Below, piece by piece: positions 1-7,623 of a stretch of 64,000 bases of DNA (positions within the stretch are counted from its first letter, which is position 1; every line of letters begins with the position of its first letter). The DNA comes from an uncultured Eubacteriales bacterium (GTDB taxonomy: Bacteria; Bacillota; Clostridia; Lachnospirales; Lachnospiraceae): NCBI GenBank assembly GCA_900539455.1, contig UQCD01000009.1, positions 24,663-88,662 on the forward strand. Reading direction: 5' to 3'. The position numbers and the translations under genes were made by a program. A model generated the notes under the pieces. That model worked only from the letters and a program-made list of their open reading frames with translations, had not been told where the DNA came from and did not search any database.

Positions 1-360
1 TTCTGCCACAACATTTTTTCCATTGTTATCAATATATAATATTTCATCCTTTTTTACATATTGCCCTACTGTCACCTTTAATAAAAAATTGTTGTTAATA
101 TTTTCTACTGTGTAATTTTTTATTGTATTTTCATTAGTAACAACTATTCCTTTAATATTCTCTGAAATATCTATATTAGACTTTGCTAAAGGTGTACATA
201 CATAATCATTCATATCTTTACTACTTCTATATATTTCAAAAGAATCAGCATCTTCATTTGTTCCCTTTGATATAATACCCGTTGTCATTAAGACTACTGT
301 CGTTGAACAACCTATTAATATAACTAATAAAATAATAATTAAAACACTTGTTTTTCTCAT
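1..360 (-). CDS. Membrane-fusion (HlyD-like) protein, N-terminal part; runs off the window
   Basis: The first 120 codons are present. A hydrophobic segment lies at residues 5-27, followed by an extracytoplasmic stretch with a biotinyl/lipoyl-like turn (VGQYVKKDEILYIDNNGK, about residues 97-114), the hallmark of periplasmic-adaptor or membrane-fusion proteins that work with ABC exporters. The start is set by GAGGAAAA just upstream, 13 nt after the lipoprotein stop, so the two genes are in one operon. Size, topology and position match the adaptor in locus B (19859-20710), suggesting that an ABC ATPase and an FtsX-like permease lie beyond the window edge. The LIGCS sequence at residues 15-19 could also be a lipobox. 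The family call is inference from a fragment. Confidence 0.6.
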   Translation of the reverse strand, partial: MRKTSVLIIILLVILIGCSTTVVLMTTGIISKGTNEDADSFEIYRSSKDMNDYVCTPLAKSNIDISENIKGIVVTNENTIKNYTVENINNNFLLKVTVGQYVKKDEILYIDNNGKNVVAE

Positions 361-373
361 TTTTCCTCTATTC

Positions 374-1213
374 CTACTTTTTTAGTAAAACTTCATTATA
401 ATATTCTTCAAGATGATTACCATACTCAAATATGTCATTAAATATAAATTGATTAATTGGCGTAGTGTTAATATATTCGATATCATTTACAACAAAATAA
501 AATACTGCTGTCGATTGATACTGTATATATTTACTTAACTCATCATCTACCTTAAAATTTATATCAATCAACCTTGCATTGCTTTCATCTGTATTTTTTT
601 CTAATACAAGGTTTTTATATTGCTCTTGTTTAGTAAGTTTCAAATCTTCGTTTACAAGTTTCACATCTTTTATAATAATTTTCTCTTCTGCATTAAGATC
701 ATAAGATAAGTACTGCATATCGTGTGGCATAGAAAGTGGTGTTCCTGTAAATATAAGATTATTTGAATATTCACCCTCAATATGTACTAATTCAAATCTT
801 TTTGGTTTCAACACAAGGTTTTTATCACCAAAGCCTAACTCTATATCTTCAATCACTATTTTTTCATTTTCAAACTCAATATTGTCTATGGAAATACTAA
901 CTGAATATAAATTATAATCGTCTATCTTGTATGTATCATCCTCATACTTTATAACCTCAATATCTGAATCAAATTTTCCTCCTTTATAATTCAATTTTGA
1001 TGAAACGCTTTTAGGTATATCTATTTTGCTCATAATACAAAATGTAAATTTACAGGTTTCCTCTTCATCATCTCTAATTCCATAGCCAATGCTATACAAT
1101 TCTGCTCCAAAATAATCTGGCAAATTTGAATCCTTTTCATCGTTTTTGCTACATCCCAACATAGAAATTGCCAATATAAATATTAATATACATTTTTTAA
1201 ATTTGTTTTTCAC
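374..1213 (-). CDS. Predicted lipoprotein of secretion-type locus A
   Basis: 279 residues. It starts with a lysine-rich n-region, a hydrophobic core and a lipobox (SMLGC, Cys21), so it should be processed by signal peptidase II and anchored outside the membrane. The rest is hydrophilic and rich in beta-strand-like alternating segments with no motif I recognise. It sits between the secreted 224-residue protein (upstream) and the adaptor protein (downstream, 13 nt). A lipoprotein of almost the same length (272 residues) occupies the same position in locus B. A role as immunity protein, chaperone or surface receptor for the secreted partner is possible, but the sequence does not show which. Confidence 0.75.
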   Translation of the reverse strand: MKNKFKKCILIFILAISMLGCSKNDEKDSNLPDYFGAELYSIGYGIRDDEEETCKFTFCIMSKIDIPKSVSSKLNYKGGKFDSDIEVIKYEDDTYKIDDYNLYSVSISIDNIEFENEKIVIEDIELGFGDKNLVLKPKRFELVHIEGEYSNNLIFTGTPLSMPHDMQYLSYDLNAEEKIIIKDVKLVNEDLKLTKQEQYKNLVLEKNTDESNARLIDINFKVDDELSKYIQYQSTAVFYFVVNDIEYINTTPINQFIFNDIFEYGNHLEEYYNEVLLKK

Positions 1214-1269
1214 AATAAAATCTCCCTATCCTTGCAGTACATATTTATCAGGTTACATTTTTTTATATA

Positions 1270-1298
1270 ATATCAGATAGACTTTTCCTATCTGATAT
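1270..1298 (-). other. Perfect 11-bp inverted repeat between the first two genes of locus A
   Basis: Arms at 1270-1280 and 1288-1298 are exactly complementary around a 7-nt loop. No U-run follows on the minus strand, so this is not a standard intrinsic terminator. It could act as an mRNA-processing or 3'-stabilising hairpin that lets the secreted protein be made in excess of the downstream lipoprotein and adaptor. That role is inference. Confidence 0.45.
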
Positions 1299-1381
1299 CA
1301 TGACCTTACTATTTATTAATTACAAACAAAAAATCAAATTTGTTAGTTTTTTATATTAAAAATGTTCACAATCTACATATT

Positions 1382-2056
1382 TTAAAATGGTGCCCTACTA
1401 TAATGTACTTTTTTATACAAATTAGGATTTGCAAATTTTAACACTTTTCCACTAGTATACTGTTTACCATTTTTTGTTAAACTTACGTTAAATATGTCCG
1501 CATTAACCGCCGCAATAACAGCATAATATCCTGCTGCTGAATTTCTGTCTAAATGTATCTCTGCACTTCTTTGACTTGTTTTTGAAAAAGTTTTACTATT
1601 TGTATAACTTCCTCCTAATTTTCCTGATATTTCTACTGATTTTACTGGTACTTTTAATCCTAAATCCAGTGCAACATTATAACTTTTTACGCTTGAAACC
1701 GTTACTTGTTCAGATACCCCAATATCTAGAGAACTAATTTTACTTTTACTTCCTTTCCACTCCCAAGTATCACTTAAGTTATCAACCATAATACGAACTG
1801 CTCTATTAAATTTAGCAGACATTGTATATGTTACATTCTTTTTCCACCATAGAACCCCTTCTGTAACAGTTAGTGGTGTATACATTGAATATATATTTGT
1901 ATACTGTTTGTTCATATCTGTTGTGCTTTCAAAAATCATTGCTGCCTTTGTAGTAAATGTAAAATTTACAAGCACAACCATGCACATCATAACCGCAACA
2001 ACTAATTTGATAATTTTTCCTACTCCTACACCCTTCTTTGTTCCTGTTCTTTTCAT
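1382..2056 (-). CDS. Secreted beta-rich protein of locus A (possible pore-forming or bacteriocin-like effector)
   Basis: 224 residues with a classical signal peptide: basic n-region (to about residue 17), hydrophobic core about 18-33, and a TTKAA cleavage area near residue 38. The mature part has long Ser/Thr-rich alternating strands (about 115-165, e.g. SGKLGGSYTNSKTFSKTSQ), the pattern of an amphipathic beta-hairpin insertion region in aerolysin/ETX-MTX2-like pore formers, followed by a GYYAVI segment. The product of locus B has a similar Ser/Thr-rich block followed by GYYVRV. I do not recognise the family. The start has GGAGG 7 nt upstream. A promoter, cyclic-di-GMP riboswitch and terminator lie upstream, so its expression probably follows the second messenger. 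The toxin reading is inference only. Confidence 0.7.
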   Translation of the reverse strand: MKRTGTKKGVGVGKIIKLVVAVMMCMVVLVNFTFTTKAAMIFESTTDMNKQYTNIYSMYTPLTVTEGVLWWKKNVTYTMSAKFNRAVRIMVDNLSDTWEWKGSKSKISSLDIGVSEQVTVSSVKSYNVALDLGLKVPVKSVEISGKLGGSYTNSKTFSKTSQRSAEIHLDRNSAAGYYAVIAAVNADIFNVSLTKNGKQYTSGKVLKFANPNLYKKVHYSRAPF

Positions 2057-2142
2057 ATGGAACCTCCTTTAAAATTTTTATTTACACTTACATTTTTAAG
2101 TGATATATTAATTTTGTCACTTCATCGTAAGTGTCAGCCTAC

Positions 2143-2184
2143 GGAACTTTGATTAATGTCTTGCAATTTTTTAATCAAAGTTCC
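2143..2184 (-). other. 14-bp perfect hairpin in the long leader of locus A
   Basis: Arms at 2143-2156 and 2171-2184 are complementary over all 14 bases, with a 14-nt AT-rich loop. It lies between the riboswitch terminator and the start codon at 2056. No U-run follows on either strand. It may be a second folding or processing element in the leader RNA. No family recognised. Confidence 0.4.
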
Positions 2185-2277
2185 TATTTATATACAAAGG
2201 ATTTTATCCTCGCATATACAATTCTTGTACTGCATATTTTAAAATGTGTAAAACACCCTATCCGAGTAAATAAAAAA

Positions 2278-2309
2278 GGTCACAAATGACTATTATATCA
2301 TTTGCAACC
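2278..2309 (-). terminator. Intrinsic terminator overlapping the cyclic-di-GMP aptamer
   Basis: On the minus strand a 12-bp stem (two G-U pairs) forms from 2309-2298 and 2289-2278 and is followed directly by a run of six U (2277-2272). The 5' arm contains the GGUUGC that closes the 3' side of the aptamer, so aptamer and terminator should compete. On this arrangement, ligand binding would favour read-through into the secreted-protein gene (an ON switch). The direction of control is inference from the overlap. Confidence 0.75.
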
Positions 2310-2390
2310 GAACTATCTTACAGTATCCTCAACTCAACTACTAAGACTCCAAGCTTTGCGTCCTTGCATTACTGCAAGTTTGCCTAATTG
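2302..2390 (-). promoter_or_regulatory. Cyclic-di-GMP class I (GEMM-I) riboswitch aptamer
   Basis: Read on the minus strand, the RNA contains the conserved blocks of the GEMM-I aptamer in order. GGCAAAC is followed by a hairpin closed by a GUAA (GNRA) tetraloop, then GGACGCAAAGC, then a second arm with a tetraloop-receptor-like UCUUAG/GUAAGA pairing, and finally GUUCGGUUGC. It sits 32 nt below a good promoter -10 and directly precedes an intrinsic terminator. It is the leader of the locus A operon (secreted protein, lipoprotein, adaptor). The family assignment is strong from the two conserved blocks; the switching direction is inferred. Confidence 0.85.
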
Positions 2391-2428
2391 TTATAATTTT
2401 TATTTAAAATATTTTCACTACATTGCAT

Positions 2429-2457
2429 ATTATACATTTATGATAGTTATTTGTAAA
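2429..2457 (-). promoter_or_regulatory. Sigma-A-type promoter of locus A
   Basis: Minus-strand TTTACA (2457-2452) and TATAAT (2434-2429) are separated by 17 bp, placing the transcript start near 2422, about 30 nt before the riboswitch. The leader is therefore about 365 nt long. Confidence 0.65.
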
Positions 2458-2662
2458 TGTCAATAGTTGACAAATTTTGATATATTTTTTAGTCACATTA
2501 CACAATGCATAGAAGAAAATCTTTTTAAGATTATAATATGTTACTTGTTTTTTATCCTTGTACAATATAAAATATATAAATAGATGTGAAAACAAATTTG
2601 ATGTAAAAATAGCAAATTAATTTTGCAATTCTTTCTAAAGTTATAAACGCGAGGATAAATTT

Positions 2663-3364
2663 ATGAATAAACCCTTCAATAAAAAAGAAAATATAATTGC
2701 ATTGATATGTGCTATTGTCATTATTATTTCCATAGTATTATTTTCGATAATATACACAGCTAATGCCAATTCGTCATCCATTAAGTTTAACGAGCATTTA
2801 AGTGACAATATACTCACTATTACCCCTGTCTCCTCCAAAAATTCTTCGGGTAGCTTCACGGTTTCTTTAAAAGAAATTTCATACTATATACTTGTTTGCG
2901 AGGCCAATGTGAATAATACTGCCGCCCTCTACAATCCTGACAATACCAACTCCTACTGGAATCTATACATCAGCAATACCTTTATGAAAACTATTGCTAA
3001 AGACACATGTATGGATATGTGCGAGCGTGATAATATCTATTATCTTGAGGCTGTAAATAATAATTATACTTTGGATACTGAGGAACAAAAGGTGGTTTTA
3101 GAGGAAGCTTCCTATATTTATCAAAATCTTACTGGAAAGCAGGTAGATGCTACCAACCTTACTTTAGAAGCTTTGTACAATATACGGTACAAAATAAACT
3201 TAGCCAGCAAATATATCAATCATCTTATGAATGAATACAACTATTCTATAGAATCACTAAATATAGATGGCGAATATTACAATTCTATTTGTGAAAATTA
3301 TAATATTAATGTATCAAAGCTATGGGATGAGATAGTTTTAGGTGACATTACCATTGACAGATAA
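2663..3364 (+). CDS. Membrane-anchored secreted protein, SurA-N-like
   Basis: 233 residues. The N-terminus is basic, followed by a single hydrophobic helix at about residues 12-31; the rest should be outside the cell. The region from about residue 65 on is helical (an EISYYILVCEANVNNT segment, then EEQKVVLEEASYIYQNL and the long IRYKINLASKYINHLM helix), which resembles the N-terminal domain of SurA/PrsA-type parvulin chaperones. No parvulin domain follows, so it would be a chaperone-like domain without the isomerase. GAGGA 7 nt upstream supports the start. It begins the plus-strand run 2663-6648 and diverges from locus A. Confidence 0.65.
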   Translation: MNKPFNKKENIIALICAIVIIISIVLFSIIYTANANSSSIKFNEHLSDNILTITPVSSKNSSGSFTVSLKEISYYILVCEANVNNTAALYNPDNTNSYWNLYISNTFMKTIAKDTCMDMCERDNIYYLEAVNNNYTLDTEEQKVVLEEASYIYQNLTGKQVDATNLTLEALYNIRYKINLASKYINHLMNEYNYSIESLNIDGEYYNSICENYNINVSKLWDEIVLGDITIDR

Positions 3365-3448
3365 TATTCAAGCAGATATAAATATTCAGATTACATCTTG
3401 TATACCTTGATGATTACAAACATAATAATAAAAAATTTGGAGGAAATT

Positions 3449-4399
3449 ATGCCAGGTTACGATACACATTATATTTTTGGTATTCATTCTTATAGAAGGA
3501 TTCCTAACCTAGATATAAAAAAATATATAGACAAATCAAAAGGAGCATACAAATTAGGACTTTTAGGACCTGATATTTTTTTCTACTATGCAACAGAAAT
3601 TGCTGCTCCACGAAAAAATATCGGTTCTTATATGCATACTAGAAAAACTGATTTGTTTTTTAAAAACTGTATTGAATATATTATTAATACAAGTGGCGAA
3701 CAAAAATATATTGCTACTTCTTATTTGTGTGGTTTTCTTTCACATTATGTTTTAGATTGCAATGTTCATCCCTTTATATATTGGATGACCAATTATACAA
3801 ATAAAGGAAAAGATTATCTCGAAAAGCACTTTTCCCTTGAAACAGATATTGATGTTTTGCTACTTAAAACATATCTTGATAAAAATCCGCAGGACTTTTT
3901 CAAAAATAGCCAATTAATTTTACGGGATTATGAGAAAACTATTATAGCAGATATGCTTTACTACAGTATAAGACACACTTATTCACATTCAAGAATTACC
4001 AGAAAAGGGATAAAGATGGCTATTATTTCAGTACAAAAGGAGCATAAAATGCTGCATCTGCTATCCTCAAAAATGAAAAATGCCATTGGAACTATTGAAA
4101 CTGCGTTTGTAGGTCAAAAATATATTGCCCCATTAATACCTGGTGGCAGTGATATATCTCACCCTGACCCTTTTAATTTAAGTCACTCTATGTGGTTTAA
4201 TCCGTGGAATACTGCTATTTCTTCAACAGAAGCCATACCTGATTTACTTAATAAATCAAGAGAAGCATATTTAACCATAATATTCTTATTAGACAATTTT
4301 ATTACCAACCCAGATAATGAGCAGGCACTAAATGTGCTAATGAAAACCATTGGCTCAAAATCCTACCATAGTGGACTTAATTGGAAAATTCCAAGCTGA
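3449..4399 (+). CDS. Zinc-dependent phospholipase C family protein
   Basis: 316 residues from the ATG at 3449, chosen because TTGGAGG stands 5-6 nt before it; the in-frame ATG at 3398 has no ribosome site. The opening MPGYDTHYIFG, then LGLLGPDIFFY, the YMHTRK motif and FLSHYVLDCNVHPF carry the spaced His/Asp residues that bind three zinc ions in the zinc PLC (PF00882) family. Unlike secreted clostridial alpha-toxin it has no signal peptide and no C-terminal C2-like domain, so it belongs to the common cytoplasmic clostridial branch whose substrate is unknown. Phospholipase activity should not be assumed. Confidence 0.85.
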   Translation: MPGYDTHYIFGIHSYRRIPNLDIKKYIDKSKGAYKLGLLGPDIFFYYATEIAAPRKNIGSYMHTRKTDLFFKNCIEYIINTSGEQKYIATSYLCGFLSHYVLDCNVHPFIYWMTNYTNKGKDYLEKHFSLETDIDVLLLKTYLDKNPQDFFKNSQLILRDYEKTIIADMLYYSIRHTYSHSRITRKGIKMAIISVQKEHKMLHLLSSKMKNAIGTIETAFVGQKYIAPLIPGGSDISHPDPFNLSHSMWFNPWNTAISSTEAIPDLLNKSREAYLTIIFLLDNFITNPDNEQALNVLMKTIGSKSYHSGLNWKIPS

Positions 4400-4494
4400 T
4401 ATAATTCGTCTATCTATAAAAATGGCAAGATATTCCTAACTGGAAAGTATATATATAATATTTAAAATAACAATTCAATTATAGGGAGTATATA

Positions 4495-5355
4495 ATGATT
4501 AATAAATTACATTTTGTTAAACAATATGGCATTATCTTATTTTTTTCTTTTGTTTATGCAATAGGTATAAGCTTATTTCTTGCACCTAATAATCTGGCTC
4601 CTGGCGGAATTTCTGGTTTATCTATTATTATTAGTCATTATACCCACATATCCTATGGTCTTTTATATGGATTAATTAATATTCCTATTATTATATTAGG
4701 TATCTATAAATTAGGCATAAAAATACTTCTCCCTACCATTATAACAGTTATACTTACATCTACTTTTACTAATTTATTATCCTATTATCCACCTATTACT
4801 GAAAATTTACTTTTAGCTGCATTATGTGGTGGCACTTTAGTATCTCTAGGCTTAAGTATGTTTTTGAAAAACGGCTCTACCTCTGGTGGTGTAGATATTA
4901 TTGTGCGAATATTAAAGCTAAAATATCCTCATATAGAAACTGGAAAGCTTTTTTTAATAATGGATATTTTTGTTGTAATTTTGTCAGCCATTGCCTTTAA
5001 AAATGTAGAAATAGCCCTATTTGCTGCCGTGGCAGTTATTACCTCTAGTATAATTATGGATAAAATTTTATACGGAACTGAAGGTGCAAAACTGGTTTTT
5101 ATTATAAGTGAGCATTATGAAGAAATTTCCAATGCACTACTTTTAGATTTAGACATTGGCGTAACATATATAAATGGATTTGGTGCTTATACTCATTCCA
5201 AAAAGAATATTCTTATGTGTGTAACAAGAAAGCAGGCCTTTCCTAAGCTGCAAAGTACCGTAAAGGATATAGATGATAATGCCTTTATGATAGTATCCTC
5301 TGCCAATGAGGTTTTAGGTAATGGATTTAAGTCCCACCATACAGCCAGATTATAG
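4495..5355 (+). CDS. YitT family membrane protein (DUF161 + DUF2179)
   Basis: 286 residues. Five or so hydrophobic helices fill residues 10-190, with the family's APNNLAPGGISGLSI loop near residues 29-44 and the matching KNGSTSGGVDIIVR loop near 126-139. The cytoplasmic DUF2179 domain occupies about 200-280 (GVTYINGFGAYT, MIVSSANEVLGNGFK). YitT proteins are widespread in Firmicutes; their transported substrate is not established. RBS GGGAG 7 nt upstream. The gene probably follows the phospholipase-like gene (96-nt gap) without an obvious terminator between. Confidence 0.88.
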   Translation: MINKLHFVKQYGIILFFSFVYAIGISLFLAPNNLAPGGISGLSIIISHYTHISYGLLYGLINIPIIILGIYKLGIKILLPTIITVILTSTFTNLLSYYPPITENLLLAALCGGTLVSLGLSMFLKNGSTSGGVDIIVRILKLKYPHIETGKLFLIMDIFVVILSAIAFKNVEIALFAAVAVITSSIIMDKILYGTEGAKLVFIISEHYEEISNALLLDLDIGVTYINGFGAYTHSKKNILMCVTRKQAFPKLQSTVKDIDDNAFMIVSSANEVLGNGFKSHHTARL

Positions 5356-5577
5356 CTTTTATTTTATTTAATTTACTATTATGCTCTAATTTTTTAGTTC
5401 AATTAGTTTATTGTTATACTCTAGCTTTTTTGACTTAATTAACATAATTTACTATATTTATTGAATTTATTATATTATTGATGTAAAATAAAATCGAAAT
5501 TTTGTGAATTTTTTAAGTTGATTATTACTAATCCGGTTGTATTTTTAGCTGATACAGTAATGTTTGCGGAGGTTAAG

Positions 5578-6648
5578 TTGCGTTTTTTAAAATTAGATGA
5601 AATCAAAGTAGGTATGCGACTTGCAAAGCCTATATATAACAAAAAGGGAGTCCTTTTATATGGTCGTAACACAGTTATTAATGAAAGTGTTTTGTCAAAC
5701 ATTCAAGCCTTTAACACTTATGGCCAGTACATATTAGAGCCAGCAGAGCCTCTTCCTCCTATAAGTGATGAAGAGCTGGAATTTGAGTGTTTTACAACTG
5801 TTGCTTCATATGCTTTACAGGATGATTTACAGCTTCTTATAAATGGCAGCTCCCCTAGAAATATAAATCAGCTTTCCCTTGAAATATGTAATCGTTTTGG
5901 AAAGCTTACAAGTAAAATTACATTTTTACAAAGCCTTCGTAGTCCTGATGATGCAGTATATAAACACTCAATCAATACTGCTATTTTGTGTGCCTTGATT
6001 TCAAATAAATTAAAGCTTGACCCTAAGGAGCAAAGCTATTTAGTAACTGCCGCCTTCTATCATGATATTGGCAAGCTGCTTGCCCCTAGCGAAATAATAA
6101 ACAAAACAGGAAAATTAACAGATGAGGATATGTCTGCCATAAAGAATGCAGAATTAAAAGGATATGACCTTATAAAAAATAATTATTTAATTTCTGCTGG
6201 CATTAGACGCTATATTGCACAGCTTCGCACAGAATTATGCAACAAGCTTCCTTCCCAGCCACATCAGGCTCAAACTCTGCTTTCTGGAACAAAGCTTTTA
6301 AAAGTTGCTGATATGTTTGATACACTTACTGCTATGCGTGTTTACAAAGACCCTGTAAGTGAATTTTCTGCTCTTAAATTTCTTTTAGAGCGTGAGGATG
6401 AATTTGATGAACAAATTGTATCTGCATTAGCAGAAAGTATTAATATTCTTCCTGTTGGCTGCTGCGTTGAATTATCCAACGGTGCTAAGGGCTTAGTGCT
6501 TTCGGAAAATGAATACTATGTGCTTAGACCAAGAGTTTTGGATTTTTCAACTAACCAAATCTACGATTTAGGCCAGAAAAAGACCTATGAGCAAATACAA
6601 ATTAAAGATATAATGAAAACAATGGATAACCGATTTGTTATGAAATAA
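5578..6648 (+). CDS. HD-GYP-like protein with degenerate phosphodiesterase site
   Basis: The best start is TTG at 5578, preceded by GGAGG at a 6-nt spacing; this gives 356 residues. The N-terminus (RFLKLDEIKVGMRLAKPIYN) matches proteins that precede HD-GYP domains. The HD core is visible (HSINTAILCALIS, FYHDIGKLLAP) and ADMFDTLTAMRVYKD ends the domain. The HHE..GYP segment that defines active cyclic-di-GMP phosphodiesterases is replaced (RRYIAQLRTELCNKLPSQP), and the usual H..x..G of the middle helix is LKGYD. It is probably inactive as an enzyme or acts as a binding protein. Its presence fits the other cyclic-di-GMP elements in this window. Confidence 0.8.
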   Translation: MRFLKLDEIKVGMRLAKPIYNKKGVLLYGRNTVINESVLSNIQAFNTYGQYILEPAEPLPPISDEELEFECFTTVASYALQDDLQLLINGSSPRNINQLSLEICNRFGKLTSKITFLQSLRSPDDAVYKHSINTAILCALISNKLKLDPKEQSYLVTAAFYHDIGKLLAPSEIINKTGKLTDEDMSAIKNAELKGYDLIKNNYLISAGIRRYIAQLRTELCNKLPSQPHQAQTLLSGTKLLKVADMFDTLTAMRVYKDPVSEFSALKFLLEREDEFDEQIVSALAESINILPVGCCVELSNGAKGLVLSENEYYVLRPRVLDFSTNQIYDLGQKKTYEQIQIKDIMKTMDNRFVMK

Positions 6649-6664
6649 TTCAGCAAATCGGTTA
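6627..6664 (+). terminator. Hairpin enclosing the stop codon of the HD-GYP-like gene
   Basis: Arms at 6627-6637 and 6654-6664 are perfectly complementary (11 bp) and the TAA stop at 6646-6648 lies in the loop. The sequence after it is pyrimidine-rich (CTATTTCTCTATTTTTC) rather than a pure T-run. It probably terminates the plus-strand transcript, but is atypical because it starts inside the coding region. Confidence 0.45.
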
Positions 6665-6670
6665 CCCATC

Positions 6671-6718
6671 TATTTCTCTATTTTTCTATTTCTCTATTTT
6701 TCTATTTATCTATTTTTC
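6671..6718. repeat. Three tandem 16-bp repeats at the end of the FNT transporter gene
   Basis: Three consecutive 16-bp units (6671-6686, 6687-6702, 6703-6718), the first two identical and the third with one change. The third copy overlaps the last codons and stop of the minus-strand FNT gene; every copy contributes further in-frame TAG codons on that strand. Confidence 0.7.
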
Positions 6719-7558
6719 TGTGTTTTTCTTTTTCAAATACACAACCCAATATATTAACGCCACACAAACCACTCCCCCAATTATATTTCCAATAGTTACT
6801 GGTATTAAATTAGTTGCGAAAAAATTTTTCCAGCTGACTGCATTGATTTGGCTTTCTGTTAGTCCATATATCGCCTTTGCCTGCTCTACATATGTACTAT
6901 TTTTTGATGCAAAAATACCCATTGGAATAAAATACATATTAGCAACGCAATGCTCATATCCAGATACAACAAAAATCCAGATAGGGAAAAACATAGCAAC
7001 TATTTTTCCTACAACATTTTTTGATGAATAGCTTACCCATACGGCTATGCAGACTAATATATTACAAAATATACCCAATATGAATGCCGGTAAGAAATCT
7101 ATTGTACATTTTCCAGCCGCAGCATTAATGGCATATGCTCCCAGCTTACCACTCTCCATATTCATTTGATTTGTAAGGCTCATTAAAAAGGAATAGCCAA
7201 CTCCACCTATCATATTACCTATATAAACAATTACAAGATTTCTAAGCATAGCATTTAGTTTTACCTTCTTTTCAAGCACTGCCATTGAAATCATACAATT
7301 TCCCGTAAAAAGCTCTGCACCTGCCAATAACACCATAATAAGGCCAGTACCAAATAATGCCCCCGACACCATTTTACCAGTGCCTACTGATGCTGCTCCG
7401 TATCCAGCTACACTTGAGGCATTTCCAGCTAAGGCTATAAACAACCCTGCCATAATACCTAATAGTAATTGCTTCCACCACTGAAGCCCTGCCTTCTTTA
7501 CGCCAACCTCAACTGTATACTCAGCTATTTCTGCTGGTGATAATGTTTCCTTCATCAT
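6710..7558 (-). CDS. Formate/nitrite transporter (FNT) family channel
   Basis: 282 residues with six hydrophobic segments (about 28-50, 62-84, 107-130, 158-180, 188-208, 250-274). The FNT signatures are present: GLFIALAGNASSVA after helix 1, the LFTGNCM loop of the broken helix, and IGNMIGGV. The family forms pentameric channels moving formate, nitrite or hydrosulfide across the cell membrane; the substrate cannot be read from the sequence, but formate is likely in a fermenting anaerobe. Two adjacent ATG codons follow AAGGAG; the second (7555) has better spacing. The gene is downstream of rpoC but separated from it by a strong terminator. Confidence 0.9.
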   Translation of the reverse strand: MMKETLSPAEIAEYTVEVGVKKAGLQWWKQLLLGIMAGLFIALAGNASSVAGYGAASVGTGKMVSGALFGTGLIMVLLAGAELFTGNCMISMAVLEKKVKLNAMLRNLVIVYIGNMIGGVGYSFLMSLTNQMNMESGKLGAYAINAAAGKCTIDFLPAFILGIFCNILVCIAVWVSYSSKNVVGKIVAMFFPIWIFVVSGYEHCVANMYFIPMGIFASKNSTYVEQAKAIYGLTESQINAVSWKNFFATNLIPVTIGNIIGGVVCVALIYWVVYLKKKNTEK

Positions 7559-7584
7559 TAATCTCCTTATATTAGTTTCAAAAG

Positions 7585-7615
7585 GAAAACCCCTAGAATA
7601 ATTCTAAGGGTTTTC
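7585..7615 (-). terminator. rpoC terminator
   Basis: A near-perfect hairpin with arms at 7585-7599 and 7601-7615 (GAAAACCC / GGGTTTTC ends) lies 9 nt after the rpoC stop and is followed on the minus strand by a U-rich stretch. It ends the rpoBC transcript before the FNT gene. Confidence 0.8.
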
Positions 7616-7623
7616 TCTGAAAT

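Noticed and set aside
2404..2595. Minus-strand open frame of 63 codons
   Set aside because: It covers the promoter of locus A and has no ribosome site; low-complexity AT sequence.
6671..6718. CRISPR-like repeat array
   Set aside because: Units are 16 bp, contiguous and without spacers; it is a simple tandem repeat.
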